A stretch of 64,000 nucleotides of DNA from Dactylis glomerata (lineage: Eukaryota; Streptophyta; Magnoliopsida; Poales; Poaceae), in NCBI GenBank assembly GCA_007115705.1, contig QXEO01000215.1, forward strand, positions 372,001 to 436,000, written 5' to 3'. Under the pieces are notes generated by a model that was not told the origin of the DNA, did no database searches, and saw only the letters and a program-made list of their open reading frames with translations. Each line of letters begins with the position of its first letter. Position 1 is the stretch's first letter. Shown piece by piece: positions 22,651-33,652 of this stretch. A program made the position numbers and the translations under genes.

Positions 22651-23690
22651 CTTGTCCTCAAGTAGGTAAGTGATAACAAAACAATAATTTTATAGGTGAC
22701 ATGCACCAACACAATCTTGATCAACTTAAGGTAAAGCATTGCATGCAGAGATCAAAGTACTCTAAACATGGGCATAAGAGATATAATTCTAACCATAGAA
22801 CTTAGCAACCATGTTACAACATGAAAAGAAACACAAACAAAAGATCATGAGTAATAATGTATTGAAAGGTATATGTTAGTTTAAAGCATATAGAAAACAT
22901 AGCAAAGTGGTATTCAGCTTGTCCCTCATGGAGTAGCAAAACATAAATGCATAGGACACCTTCAAATTTCAAGAGGGTGACTAGATACAAATAATTTGAG
23001 AACAAGCAATACCATAATCATGAATCAATCAATAATAAATTTTGGGACCATGCACATTATACTCAGAATGACAACTATGCTATCTTAATCAGTGCATAAA
23101 GGTGGAAGACGAAGACTCAACATAATAGTAAAAGAATGGCCCTTTACATAGGGAAGCAGGGATTTAACATGTGCTAGAGCTTTTCATTTGTAAAGCAGAG
23201 ACAATTTTTTTTTGAGAGGTGGTTGTTCTTGTCAACGACTGGCAATGGGGTTCTTGCTATCTTCCATACTAAACAAGTTGAGAGCGGTTCTGAGTTCTTT
23301 GAAAAATTGGCACATACATGCTCTTTTATAAAATTTGGCACTCCTCCCCACTTTTCCTTTCACAAACCATGGCTAACCGAATTCTTCGGGTGCCCACCAA
23401 CTTTCAGATACCATGGAGGAGTGCCTTTTTTTAGAGGTTACAGTGGTCTGACCAGCTCTCTTGCAAAATTAATGACGAGTAGATGAAGCATGCAAGTCGA
23501 GGGGTACTTAATTCAATATGGAAGATAGCAAACCCGACCACTACGTCCTCATGAGCTAAAAACAGTGTCACAAAATGAGAAGTATTTGAAGGTTTTTGAA
23601 ATGTAGAACATGAAAATTTACTTGGAATGGCTTGAAATACCATGCATAGGAATTTATAGTGGCATATGAGTATGGAGTTTTTGATGGATG
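22651..23690 (-). other. Non-coding 3' internal region of element D
   Basis: About 1 kb without a supported ORF on either strand. It is contiguous with the polypurine tract, so it belongs to the tail of D. It ends where Copia integrase homology starts near 23690; the exact breakpoint is not resolved. Confidence 0.55.
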
Positions 23691-25505
23691 TAATCAAACC
23701 TTGTTTGACATGGTTAGATCAATGATGAAATAAAACTGCCAATATAATTTGTGGATTATGCTTTAGAGACTACCGCTTTTTACTGAACAGAGTGCCATCA
23801 TAATCCGATGAGATGACACCATACGAGTTATAGTTGTCTTTTCTTAAATTTTGGTATGCACGGCATAAGTAAAATGTTTACAACCAAAATTGGATTAGTA
23901 AGTCTTTGTAGGTTATACCAAAGAATGTCGATGGGTATTTCTTCTGCCATAAACCTGAATAAAAGTGATTGTCACTAAAAGAGGTGAATTTCTTATGAAG
24001 GAGTTCTCTTGCGAAAGGTTTAAGTGGGAGGAAAATAGAACTTGGTGAGGTTATTGAACCTGAGCAAGATGATCAAAGTAGCTCAACACCGGAAATTGTT
24101 CTGGAAGCAGTAACTGCATTCATGGCTCCCGCACCTACAATATGTTGTAGTACCAGACATCAAAGTTCCTATTTAACCAAGTTGGTCATAATCAAATAGC
24201 AAGATTTGAGGACGAGATATTATTAGATAATAGTAACCGACTATATACAAAGAAGCAGGTGATGGGCCTTGACTTTGTCATATTGATTATTATAGCAACA
24301 ATTACATATTGAGATATGATAGCTGAATAAATGAAACAACGTTCCTCTACCGGAATGCACACCAAGGACGTGTACCTGACACGACCCAATGGGTTTTGTT
24401 GATTCAAAGGTTGCTAGATATGTATGAAAACTTCAATGGTAGAAGTTAGCATAACGGATTTGGAATCTTCAATGATGAAAATGTTAAAGAGTTTAATTTC
24501 ATCAAGATATTTGAAGATGCTTGTATTTACAAGAAAGTAAGTGGGAGCGCTGAGACATATTTCCTAATGCTTTATGTAGACGACATATTGGTCATTAGAA
24601 ATTATGTGTTTTTCTTGATATGTTAAGTTTTCATTAAAATTAGATTTCTGATGAAAGACTTAGGTAAAACTAGAATATTAAGCATCAATGTCTATGCAGA
24701 TAGATTGAGGCGTTAATATAGTTTTGCCACAGTACATAGATATTGAATTTGTTCAATATAGAAACAATAAGAACGGTTCTTGTTGCATGGAAGAGGTTCG
24801 AGCAAGAATCAATTGTATTGACATTTGATGAGTGAAACCGCAAGAATGATTTTATCAATCTTGTATTCCATGATATGTATATCCAGATATGTCCGATGCT
24901 CTAAAAGGTTACGAGCATTCATATGATGATCATTGGACAATAGTAAGAATATTCTTATGTACTTTTGAAGAAGTAAGAATATATTCTGTATGCAGAAGTG
25001 ACAAATGGCTCATTGCAATATGTTACATTGGCTTTGTCACTTATACAGGTAAAATTTAATCTCAATTTTAGGATATTTGTTTTGAGTTAGAAGGTGGCAC
25101 AATAAGATGGAAGAAAGTTCCATGATAACTTGGATGATTTTCAAAGTTAGACATTGTGACGGATACTGCAACGAAGGCTTAGTATAATTGCAAGCAGCAA
25201 GAGAACTAGGTGTAGTTCCAAGTGTGCTAGTACCATGTAGTTCTGTTGTATGACAATAGTGACAACATAGTCTCGGCCAAGAAACAAAAGGTCTCACCAG
25301 AAGACCAAGTTTATACGATGCCATCTCATGTCAAGATGAGTAATGCGTGATGACACAAAAGATATGCAAATACAAACGGACCTGAAAGTGTCAGATCCGT
25401 AGATAAGGTTTACCACGTGCAACGCGTATGAGTAACACCGAATTGCCATAGGTGTTGAATACGCAAGTATTGACTAGATTATTGACTCTAGTGCAAGTGG
25501 GAGAC
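23690..25505 (+). pseudogene. Decayed Copia polyprotein fragment (integrase to RNase H)
   Basis: Short similarities to the intact Copia occur in order. TTGACATGGTTAG near 23705 matches its integrase region at about 10588. GTGGGAGCGCTGAG and a YVDD-coding stretch near 24540-24595 match its reverse transcriptase, and the tail matches its RNase H and polypurine tract. No frame stays open, with many stops and indels. The 5' half (LTR, gag, protease) is absent. It is much older than the intact Copia. Confidence 0.75.
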
Positions 25506-27252
25506 TGAAGGAAATATGCCCTAGAGGCAATAATAATATTGTTATTATTATATTTCTTGTTCATGATAATGTTTATATTCCATGCTAGAATTGTATTAAT
25601 CGGAAACATTAATACTTGCATGGTTTATAGACAACACAGTGTCCCTAGTACGCCTCTACTAGACTAGTTCATTGATTAATGATGGTTAAGGTTTCCGAAC
25701 CATAGACATGAGTTGTCGATTAATAATGAGGTCATATCATTAGGAGAATGATGTGATGGACAGACCCAATTAAGCACAGCAATTAGATCGTGTCATTGTG
25801 TTCACAATTGCCTAGATTTTCCTATGTCAGTATCCTATTCCTTAGACCATGAGATAATGCCATTCCCTGGTACCAGAAGAGATCTTTGAGGTCATCAAAC
25901 GTCATCCTATGAGAGGGTGATCATAAAGGTGTCTCTCAGGTAATCGGAAAGTACTTGTTGGGTTGCATGTATCGAGATGGAATTTGTCCCTCCCAAGTCG
26001 GAGAGATATACTTCGGGCCCACTCAGTAATCAATATCATACACTGTTTGCAAACACGTGATTAATGAGTTTAATCACAGGGTGATATTGGATTGCGGAAC
26101 GAGTAAAGAGTACTTGCTGCGAACGAGATTGAACTAGGTATGGCGATACCGACGATTAAATCTCGGGCAAGTAAAATATTGTGAGACAAAGGAATTCGTA
26201 TACGAGATTAATGAATCCTGACATCGTGGTTCACCGATAATGATTTCGTTGAATATGTGGGAGTCAATATGGATTTCCAGATCCCGCTATTGATTATTGA
26301 TGTTGATCATGTCCGCACATTCTCGAGCCTATAGGGTCACACACTTAACGCTCATCGACGCTAGGGTAGTTTCGGGATTAAAGAAATTGTTTCGGAGAGT
26401 TACGGAATTGTTCCGGGAAGAAGATTAATGATTTATTAATTAATTGAATTAATAAATATTAATATATATATATTTATTAGAAATAAATAAGGACTAAAAA
26501 ATAGTCCATAAATAGTTTCGAACTAATTTTGTAGTCCGTCTAAACAAAATACTAAAAAGGCATAAAGAAAAGGAAAAGAAAAAAAACAATATGGGCCAGC
26601 CGCGCGTGCCGGCCGCACGGGCCGAAATGGCCACATGCATGCATGAGGAGTGCATCGATCTCATTGCTTAGCAAGAAAACTTAGCTGATCTGATCGGCAA
26701 GATCTTGCTTGGCATGCAAGATGACTTCAGACGTGGCGTGTGCTCCACGCGACTTGGCTCGCACGCCCGCACGCCTATAGGAGAAACAGCCCGGCACAGT
26801 TTTAGGTTTAACCTAATACCGAAAATTGTTTCAGCCGGTGTCGTCTCTGTCTTTTGTAGTATTTTCTTGCCCTAGTTTGACTAGATCTTTGCCTTTCTTC
26901 TTCCACCTCGCGCGCGTAGGCGAAGCCCTGCCCACAGATTCTGTCCACTATAAGCACCACGCCGTCGTGCTGCTGATACCATCTACCACTCCACCGCACC
27001 TTGCTGGACCGAGGAGGAGGAGTTGTCGTTGCGATGTACGTGTGCAACGCTCGGAGGCGCCGCCCGTTGTGGCGCTTGGATCGGATCGGATCGCAAGGAG
27101 GAGACGCTAGTACGACTACGCCGACCATGTTCATCTGAACGTTTCCGCTGTGTGATCTACAAGGGTATATAGATCTAATCTCTCTCGCTCGTTATTTTGC
27201 ATCTCGTAGATCAGATCTTGGCCTGTTCTTGTTCGTCATTGTAGGAAAATTT
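25506..27252 (+). repeat. 3' LTR of the decayed Copia, truncated at its end
   Basis: Starts TGAAGGAAATATGCCC right after the polypurine tract and runs about 1.75 kb. It stops at GTAGGAAAATTT, short of the usual GAACCCA..CA end, where an inverted piece of element A begins. The first kilobase resembles the reverse complement of 33765-34744 at roughly 95% by eye. Confidence 0.8.
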
Positions 27253-27420
27253 ATTATCGAGCTTGGTCATGTGACCAGTTGTAAGTTTATTATTCGTTAC
27301 TGTAATGGATGATGTCACTCTGTTATCAACTCGGATATGTGGATTCATGACACACTGATCATGGCATCGTGAATTGTATGCATATCGGGTATTCCGGATG
27401 GGTAATCCGGGGTCCCCACA
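27253..27420 (-). repeat. Inverted copy of the end of element A's LTR (168 bp)
   Basis: Reverse complement of 35859-36026, same length. Its right edge is exactly the LTR terminus GGTCCCCACA; its left edge is a broken end joined to the Copia LTR. Confidence 0.88.
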
Positions 27421-28010
27421 ATACATAGATAACCAACTAAAGGAGAGATACTTCCACACTGCAAACCATCCTATATGATAACTTCTCTACTCATGATATG
27501 ACTCTACTGAAAAGTAAAAGGGTAAAAGGTAATGATGTGATACTGCGACACTCCCCCAAGCTTGGAACAAGCCAAGGGATGCCAATACCAATGACGAATT
27601 ACTCCTTAGGTGGTGGTGGTGAATCTTTAATAAGCTTATCAATCAACTCCTTCAACTCATCAATCTTGTAGGTGAGAATAGGAATCAACTCTGTATTGTG
27701 CTCAATACAGTTCATGAACTTGTCGGACTGTGAATCCCAGCTCTTGGAATTGTTTACCCACTCTTCTTCACACTTAAAGCCTTCTTTCCATGCACTGTTA
27801 GAACGATCTATATCCCAACTAGAGGGTAACTTTGCCTTAGGCACCCTTTGGAATTGATGCTCATGTATTAGAGTATGGAAGGGGGTTGTTGCCTGAAGAA
27901 GATGTCCTTGGAGCTAAAAAGTGATGTGGAACATTCCCTCCAGTGCTCATCCGCGCACCTTTCTTGAACTTGCTAGGTTTTGCCACCACCCCAATGCTTG
28001 CAATGGTGGC
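27421..28010 (-). repeat. Inverted copy of element E sequence between A and D
   Basis: Reverse complement of 35270-35858, including the E/A and E/D junctions and the GTGGC half of D's target duplication. A few substitutions per 100 bases. It contains a copy of the small ORF described at 35436-35681. Confidence 0.88.
27599..27844 (-). CDS. 81-codon ORF of element E, inverted duplicate
   Basis: Encodes a small protein beginning MPKAKLPSSWDID and ending in a Pro-rich DSPPPPKE. It differs from the copy at 35436-35681 at four residues. The middle, from about residue 45, looks like a short amphipathic helix (YKIDELKELIDKLIK). It is the C-terminal part of the post-integrase ORF of Athila-type elements after a stop, not a host gene. 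Confidence 0.5.
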   Translation of the reverse strand: MPKAKLPSSWDIDRSNSAWKEGFKCEEEWVNNSKSWDSQSDKFMNCIEHNTELIPILTYKIDELKELIDKLIKDSPPPPKE

Positions 28011-28577
28011 TGATACGTTGTAAACATATCTATAATTTTTTATACTCCATGCTTGTTTTACACCAATTGCTTTCTATTTTGTTTACACTTCGTGGCATTT
28101 TTATGCATTTTTCGGAACTAACCTATTAACGAGATGCCACAGTGCCAGTTCCCGTTTTCTGCTATTTTTGTGTTTCAAAAAAGTTACATAGGAAATATTC
28201 TCGAAATTGGACAAAACAAAAGCCAAAGTTTCTATTTACCTAACACAAAGGCGGAGTCCAAAGGAGAGACGGAGGGGGGCCAGAGGGCAGCAGCACCATA
28301 GGGTGGCGCGGGCCACCCCCTGGCCGCGCCACCAGGTGGTGTGGACCCTTGGTCAACCCCCTAACATCACCCTTCCACCTATAAATTCCCTTCGATGGGA
28401 AAACCCTAAGGAGACGAACTCTTTTCCACAAAATATACTGCAAGCCACCGCTGTTATCGTCCCGAGATCGGGAGGGTCCAGAAGCTCGTCCCAGCACCCT
28501 GCCGGAGAGGGGAATCATCACCGGAGGCCTTCTTCATCACCATGCCAGCCTCCGGAGTGATGCGTGAGTAGTCTACC
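28011..28577 (+). repeat. Inverted duplicate of the start of element D's 5' LTR
   Basis: Begins TGATACGTTGTAAAC and is the reverse complement of 34745-35269, apart from about 40 extra bases that the other copy has lost. It ends at the same base where a Copia LTR interrupts the other copy. Confidence 0.85.
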
Positions 28578-28602
28578 TGAAGGAAATATGCCCTAGATGC
28601 AA
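28578..28602 (+). repeat. 25-bp Copia LTR scar
   Basis: TGAAGGAAATATGCCCTAGA and five more bases match the first 25 bases of the decayed Copia LTR (25506), with one mismatch. It sits at the same point in D's LTR where the other copy carries a long Copia LTR, so it is what remains after a deletion. Confidence 0.75.
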
Positions 28603-28733
28603 TCTTCAGAAGTTGTTTCTTTCTCCTACTGGTCGATTAAACCTTGCTTTCTTACTGAGGGAAAACTTACTGTTGTGCTCATCATACCTTCCTCTTGGGG
28701 TTCCCACCTGCTAGTCAAGACTACGCACCAACA
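28603..28733 (+). repeat. Terminal part of element D's 5' LTR (plus orientation)
   Basis: Matches the reverse complement of 21009-21140 and ends CGCACCAACA. About 0.9 kb of the LTR is missing between this and the scar. Confidence 0.8.
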
Positions 28734-28743
28734 AGCTCTTTTC

Positions 28744-28760
28744 TGGCGTCGTTGCCGAGG
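28744..28760 (+). other. Primer-binding site of element D (tRNA-Asp type, mutated)
   Basis: TGGCGTCGTTGCCGAGG differs from the canonical tRNA-Asp site at two positions, one C to T and one G to A. It lies 10 bases past the LTR end, as in element C. Confidence 0.8.
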
Positions 28761-28926
28761 AGAAAGAGGATTTCTGCAAGGGGAGTCTCTCACTTCCAAT
28801 CTTTTTACTTTGTTATTGTTTTGCTTAGTTTTTTTACTTTATTTTCGTTTGCATCTTTTTATCAAAAATACAAAAAAATTAGTTCCTTTTATAGTTGGTA
28901 CTTTGTTACTTTATTTTTATTTCATT

Positions 28927-29523
28927 ATGTTGATCCCTAAGTACGTTCGGAAAGAATTATCAGTAGGTAGCGGTTCTATAATTGGGAAAGATAATATTGA
29001 AGAGTTCTTTAATCATATCAGTAAGCACAAATATGTTGAGAATAGATCTTTAGCAGAACTTGCTCCTAGTTATGAAATTGATGCTGCTTATTTAGTTCAC
29101 ATGTTGGAGGCTAGGTTTGTTAACCTTAACCCCATGATGCAGCAAATGTTTCTTAAGCTTCATGATATCGAAGACTCTGAAAAGAGAGATTTTATTTTGG
29201 AGACTTTGCGTAAAGAATTTAGAGAGGTTGTTATAGAAGCTAGGAAAGTTTTTGAGCGTTTTAATATGCTTGGCACATGTGTAGATGTTATTGGTACAAA
29301 TAGGGAGGACATCAAAATACCAATACCTTTTAAACTCGTAGGAATGCATGAAGCCTTGGAAAAGAATTTTGATTGGATTGTTCCTAGAAACCCTTTTGAT
29401 GAAAGTAGTGAACCCAAGAGTGTTGAGAAAGGATCTTCTAAAACTTGTTTGGATAAAATACAATTCCTTGTTGAAAAGACTTCTGGTATTGATCTTAATG
29501 CTTCTTCGCTTGAAAATACTTGA
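28927..29523 (+). CDS. Gag-like ORF of element D (198 codons)
   Basis: The ATG at 28927 lies about 170 bases past the primer site and opens an intact frame to TGA at 29523. The protein starts MLIPKYVRKELS and is mostly helical and charged, without Cys-His knuckles, protease or polymerase motifs. It is the first ORF of a non-autonomous Athila-like element, so a Gag-like or RNA-binding role is plausible but unproven. The frame stays open upstream through the LTR by chance. Its orientation is opposite to D's outer LTRs, showing that this part of D has been inverted. Confidence 0.6.
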   Translation: MLIPKYVRKELSVGSGSIIGKDNIEEFFNHISKHKYVENRSLAELAPSYEIDAAYLVHMLEARFVNLNPMMQQMFLKLHDIEDSEKRDFILETLRKEFREVVIEARKVFERFNMLGTCVDVIGTNREDIKIPIPFKLVGMHEALEKNFDWIVPRNPFDESSEPKSVEKGSSKTCLDKIQFLVEKTSGIDLNASSLENT

Positions 29524-30226
29524 TTCTCGCTTTCTGCGCCTAGCTCAAAGGCGTTAAAGAAAAGCACTCTTGGGAGATAACCGAATGTTTTATTTTCAGT
29601 ACTTTTTCTTTTTGTTGAGTCTTGTAAGTTGTTACTACTGTAATGACCTCTCCTTATCATTTTTATTTCATTTTTGTGCCAAGAGTAACCTCTAATTGGA
29701 AGAAGGTAAGTTTTGGGGAAGTTGCTGTCCTGAAATAGATTTCTAGACTTCACCGTAAAAATTCATGAAAATTCCCAGGACGTCATTTTGATCTGCGATT
29801 TCTTGTGCACATGCCCCAGGTTATTATGTAACTTTCATTAGTTTTGCACTTTTCGATTTGAGCAACAGAAGATTTTCGAAAAAAATGATCTTTACTAGCT
29901 ATTCTGTTTTGATAGATTTTTGCCACTATTTGCATTTGCCTCTTGATCTATTTCTTTTTGAGTTCTTTTGATCACAGAACTTTTAGAAGAAGTTTCTACA
30001 GTAGCTTATGTGTTAATATGTGTTGTACTTGAGTTGAAACTGAACCAAAGTGGATTTACTATCTTGCATAAACTAATGTTGCTAATGAGAATTGTGTGAA
30101 GTTTTGTATGACGGAAGTTTTCAAGTGTAGGGAAAGGAGAATGATGAGATGGGATGACGAATGGACAAAAGCTCAAGCTTGGGATGCCCGTGTCACCCCA
30201 AGAAATATCCAAGAAGTACAAGTGTC
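29524..30226 (+). other. Non-coding internal region of element D
   Basis: About 700 bases after the Gag-like stop with no long ORF, containing leader-like sequence typical of this Gypsy group (AAGCTTGGGATGCCC near 30175). It ends near 30226, where the sequence switches to a reverse-complemented Copia LTR. Confidence 0.5.
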
Positions 30227-30561
30227 GCCTACGCGCACGAGGTGGAAGAAGATTGGCAAAAGAACTAGTCAAACTAGGACAAAAGCCTACAGGCAAGAAG
30301 CTACGACGGCTAAACCAAAATTAGCTCGAACCTAATTGGTCCGATACCGTTCTTTTATAGCCGTCCCACGCGCTGCCTTGGAGTCAACGCAAAGTTTCAG
30401 AAAACTTGCTCCTGGCGCACGCATCGCTGGCGATCTATCGGCCTCCTATCGCTGGCTTGAGGCGAGCGAGCGGCCTCCTGGACTCCATCGATCGATGCAA
30501 TGGCGCGGGGCGGTCTCGAGCGAGCCAGAGCAGCGATGTGGCCCAGCCGCCTGCCTAGCCA

Positions 30562-30578
30562 CCCCCCCCCCCCCCCCC
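30562..30578 (+). repeat. Poly-C run (17 C)
   Basis: An uninterrupted homopolymer of 17 C. Length may be unreliable in sequencing. Confidence 0.9.
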
Positions 30579-30586
30579 GAAAACGA

Positions 30587-30612
30587 CTCGGTAGCACGCG
30601 CGCGCTACCGAG
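30587..30612. repeat. GC-rich perfect hairpin
   Basis: Arms CTCGGTAGC (30587-30595) and GCTACCGAG (30604-30612) pair perfectly around an 8-base GC-rich loop. It lies close to one edge of the unexplained insert. Confidence 0.8.
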
Positions 30613-30879
30613 CGTTCATTTCGCTGAAGTGTTTAGTGTAACGGGCCGGCCCAATAATATTACGCTGAAACGTTACGTTGAATCTTTTAGTCCGCGGACA
30701 CGTTATCTATTTGATTTTTTTTACTATAGGTGCGCACGTAGGACACGAGCAAGTCTGGATGGTTTCCATTAGCTTGACTTGATTTCATTCCTCCACTTCT
30801 ACGTAAGTTTTTTCTTTCATTCTTTTTTTATTTTCTTTTTATTTTTTTATTATTTTTCTTATATTTTCATGTTTTCTCT

Positions 30880-32660
30880 AAAAACTAGTTTTTGTTCTCT
30901 AGTAGGATTGTGTTCTTCTCCAAAAATTTTTGTTCCATCTAGATTAAAATTATTTTTCTTCTATCTATTTTTAAAATTTGTATAAATTTGAAACATTTTT
31001 CCACTAAATCTATTTTCATGTTCCATGCTTTATGTGATTTATTTTTTAAGGGGGCTAAATTTCTTCTCATGACTACAATCTTGTTTTTTCTCAATGAGTA
31101 TGTAGTTTTTTTTGTTCCTCTCAGTGTTATGATACATTCCAAGGATGCCAAATATTTGTTCTACTTAGCCTAGTTCCCTTTTGCAGTCTTGTTTTGTTCC
31201 ACAGCTCCTATATTTTTGTTTCCCATATTCAATTTTTTATTTTTTGATGTTTAATTTGTTCCCTGTGAAATTCATTTTTGTTTCCAAACGTATATCTTTT
31301 TGTTCCATAAATTATTTTGTTCCTGTGAAGTTTAATTTTGTTCCCAGATGTATAGCTTTTTGTTCCTTTATTCATAGAGATTTGTTCCTCTTATTATAGA
31401 AAAATAGTTCCACAATTTTTTTGTTCCTTGATGTTATTTTTTGTTCCCTATGAAGTTCATCTTTGTTTCCAAACGTATATCTTTTTGTTCCTCTATTCAA
31501 AGTGATTTGTTCCTCTTATTTTAGAAAATTAGTTCCATAAATAAATTTTCTCCTTGATGTTTTTTTGTTCCTTGTGAAGTTCAATTTTGTTCCCAAGTAT
31601 AGCTTTTTGTTCCATAAATTATTTTGTTCCTGTGAAGTCAATTTTGTTCCCAGACGTAAAGCTTTTTGTTCCTTTATTCATAGAGATTTCTTCCTCTTAT
31701 TTTAGAAAATTAGTTCCACAAATTATTTTGTTCCTTGATGTTATTTTTTGTTCCCTGTGAAGTTCATCTTTGTTCCCAAACGTATATCTTTTTGTTCCTC
31801 TATTTAAAGTGATTTGTTCCTCTTATTTCAGAAAATTAGTTTCATAAATAAATTTGCTCCTTGATTTTTTTTGTTCCTTGTGAAGTTCAATTTTGTTCCC
31901 AAACGTATAGCCTTTTGTTCCATAAATTATTTTGTTCCTGTGGAGTTCAATTTTGTTCCCAAACGTAAAGCTTTTTGTTCCTTTATTCATAGAGATTTGT
32001 TCCTCTTATTTTAGAAAATTAGTTCCACAAATTATTTTTTTCCTTGATGTTATTTTTTGTTCCCTGTGAAGTTCATCTTTGTTCCGAAACGTATATCTTT
32101 TTGTTCCTCTATTCAAAGTGATGTGTTCCTCTTATTTTAGAAAATTAGTTCCATAAATAAATTTGATCCTTGTTGTTTAATTTGTTCCCTGTAATATTCG
32201 TTTTTGTTCCCAAACATATAGCTTTTTGTTCCATAAAGTTTTTTGTTCCCAGACATATAGTTTTTGTTCCTTTATTCATAGAGATTTGTTCCTCTTATTT
32301 TAGAAAACTAGTTCCACAAATTATTTTGTTCCTTGATGTTATTTTTTGTCCCTGTGAAGTTCATCTTTGTTCCCAAATATATTGTTTTTTGTTCCTCTAT
32401 TCAAAGAGATTTGTTCCTCTTATTTTAGAAAATTATTTCCACAAATAATTTTGTTCCTTGATTTTTATTTTTTGTTCCCCTATAAAGTTCATTTTTGTTC
32501 CTAGATGCATAAAATTTTATTCCTAGTGTATAGTTATTGGTTCCATATAGTCTTTAAAATTAGCTCCACAATTTTGTTCCCGGATTTACTTTTTTTTGTT
32601 CCTTTGCGATGCTAAGTTTGTTCCACGGATGGTACATTTTTGTTCCCTGTGTAGACGAGA
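30880..32660 (+). repeat. TTTGTTCC-rich higher-order tandem repeat
   Basis: Dozens of TTTGTTCC octamers, spaced roughly 20-45 bases apart, are embedded in a longer unit. The landmark GTTATTTTTTG, then CCCTGTGAAGTTCATC, recurs at 31433, 31740, 32049 and 32338, giving periods of 307, 309 and 289 bases. Units share sub-blocks on the themes of GTATATC, TTCATAGAGA and TTTAGAAAATTAG. Strand composition is strongly skewed to T. Short ORFs across it are repeat artefacts. I do not recognise this repeat. Confidence 0.85.
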
Positions 32661-33230
32661 TTGTTCGTCGGACTCTATATTTTGATTGCCCGTATAGACT
32701 AGATTTATTCCTTGGACGATAAAATTTTATGTCCCATATAGACAAGTTAGCGTAAATCATGCTTCATTTGTAGTAATGAATTGTTCGCCAGATCTAAAAT
32801 ATATTTCAAGTAGTTTATTCTTTCTATTAGTTGTAGTAAATCTTCCCACGAGGTCAACAGTTTTTATTACACAACGTATACCGTAGCTCCATGAATATAC
32901 TAATATAATTTTTCAACTTTTCTAATTTCTAATCTCATGCTTGTAACTTTTTTTATCCTAGCAATATGTACCGGTGAGCTGGTACCATGTAAATAAAATA
33001 ATCCAGTCAACATAAGCTTTTTGTCTTTTCCCACGCTTCACTCGTGTGACTCCTAGCTGGGCAAACAAGCAAAAACCAGATGCATATTTGACCGATACGG
33101 GAAATTACGCGCATGCAGGCTGGCGCTGTGTGGAGGCGGGCATGCATGCGGGCAGCATCTTTTCGGTCCTACCGATTGTCAGAGTGTATTCGACCAAATC
33201 ACTGCACCGTGTGGTGTTTCTTTTTGGTTT

Positions 33231-33274
33231 AGTCCCACCTCGACAAACGAATGGGAGGAGTACCAGCTTAAATA
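33231..33274 (+). promoter_or_regulatory. snRNA/U3-like Pol III promoter (USE plus TATA)
   Basis: AGTCCCACCTCG (33231-33242) matches the upstream sequence element of wheat U6 and U3 promoters as I remember them. After 25 bases comes the TATA-like TTAAATA (33268-33274), preceded by ACCAGC as in the wheat U3 promoter. In plants a USE-TATA gap of about 24-26 bases is the Pol III arrangement; Pol II snRNA genes use about ten more. Whether it is active is unknown. Confidence 0.5.
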
Positions 33275-33295
33275 GATAGTTCCATTTCTCTCGCT

Positions 33296-33652
33296 AACTC
33301 CGCCACCGAGCGCGTGGAATCCCAGAAGCTACGTTTCGGGTGAAACGAAAGTGGTTTGGCACCCATGATCCACGAAGACCATCCCGGATTTAACAGGCCA
33401 GTGTCTCCTCGGCCCACTCCAGCGATTCCCAGCAGAAACGCGCGATGGCATCGCGCGCGCGCCAGGGAGGAGGCCCCCTCCCCAGCGAGCATGCGGCCCA
33501 GCCTAGTGGGCCCAGCAGCGGCCAGTGACCCGGCGGCCCAGCTATCAGCCCAGGAGAGCGGGCTCCAGTGCGAGGACGACATTATCTGCTGCACGGGTGC
33601 GGCCTGGCATGAGCGGCCGGCTGGGCCGGCCAGCCCAGGCGCCCTTCCTCCC
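33296..33652 (+). ncRNA. Candidate Pol III transcript downstream of the U3-like promoter
   Basis: Transcription would start about 22-25 bases after the TATA element. No run of four T occurs until 33653-33659 (seven T), a natural Pol III terminator, giving an RNA of roughly 355 bases, very GC-rich. I cannot match it to U3, U6, 7SL or MRP RNA, and its last 80 bases look like Copia LTR. It may be a degenerate or chimeric RNA gene, or chance. The supporting evidence is only promoter plus terminator. Confidence 0.25.

Noticed and set aside
30880..32660. CRISPR-like array (regular TTTGTTCC repeats)
   Set aside because: Repeat is too short and degenerate, spacers are themselves repeated, and the context is a plant retrotransposon LTR.
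33268..33594. Overlapping 108- and 110-codon ORFs on opposite strands
   Set aside because: No domain, biased Ala/Pro/Arg composition and overlap with each other; GC-rich chance frames.
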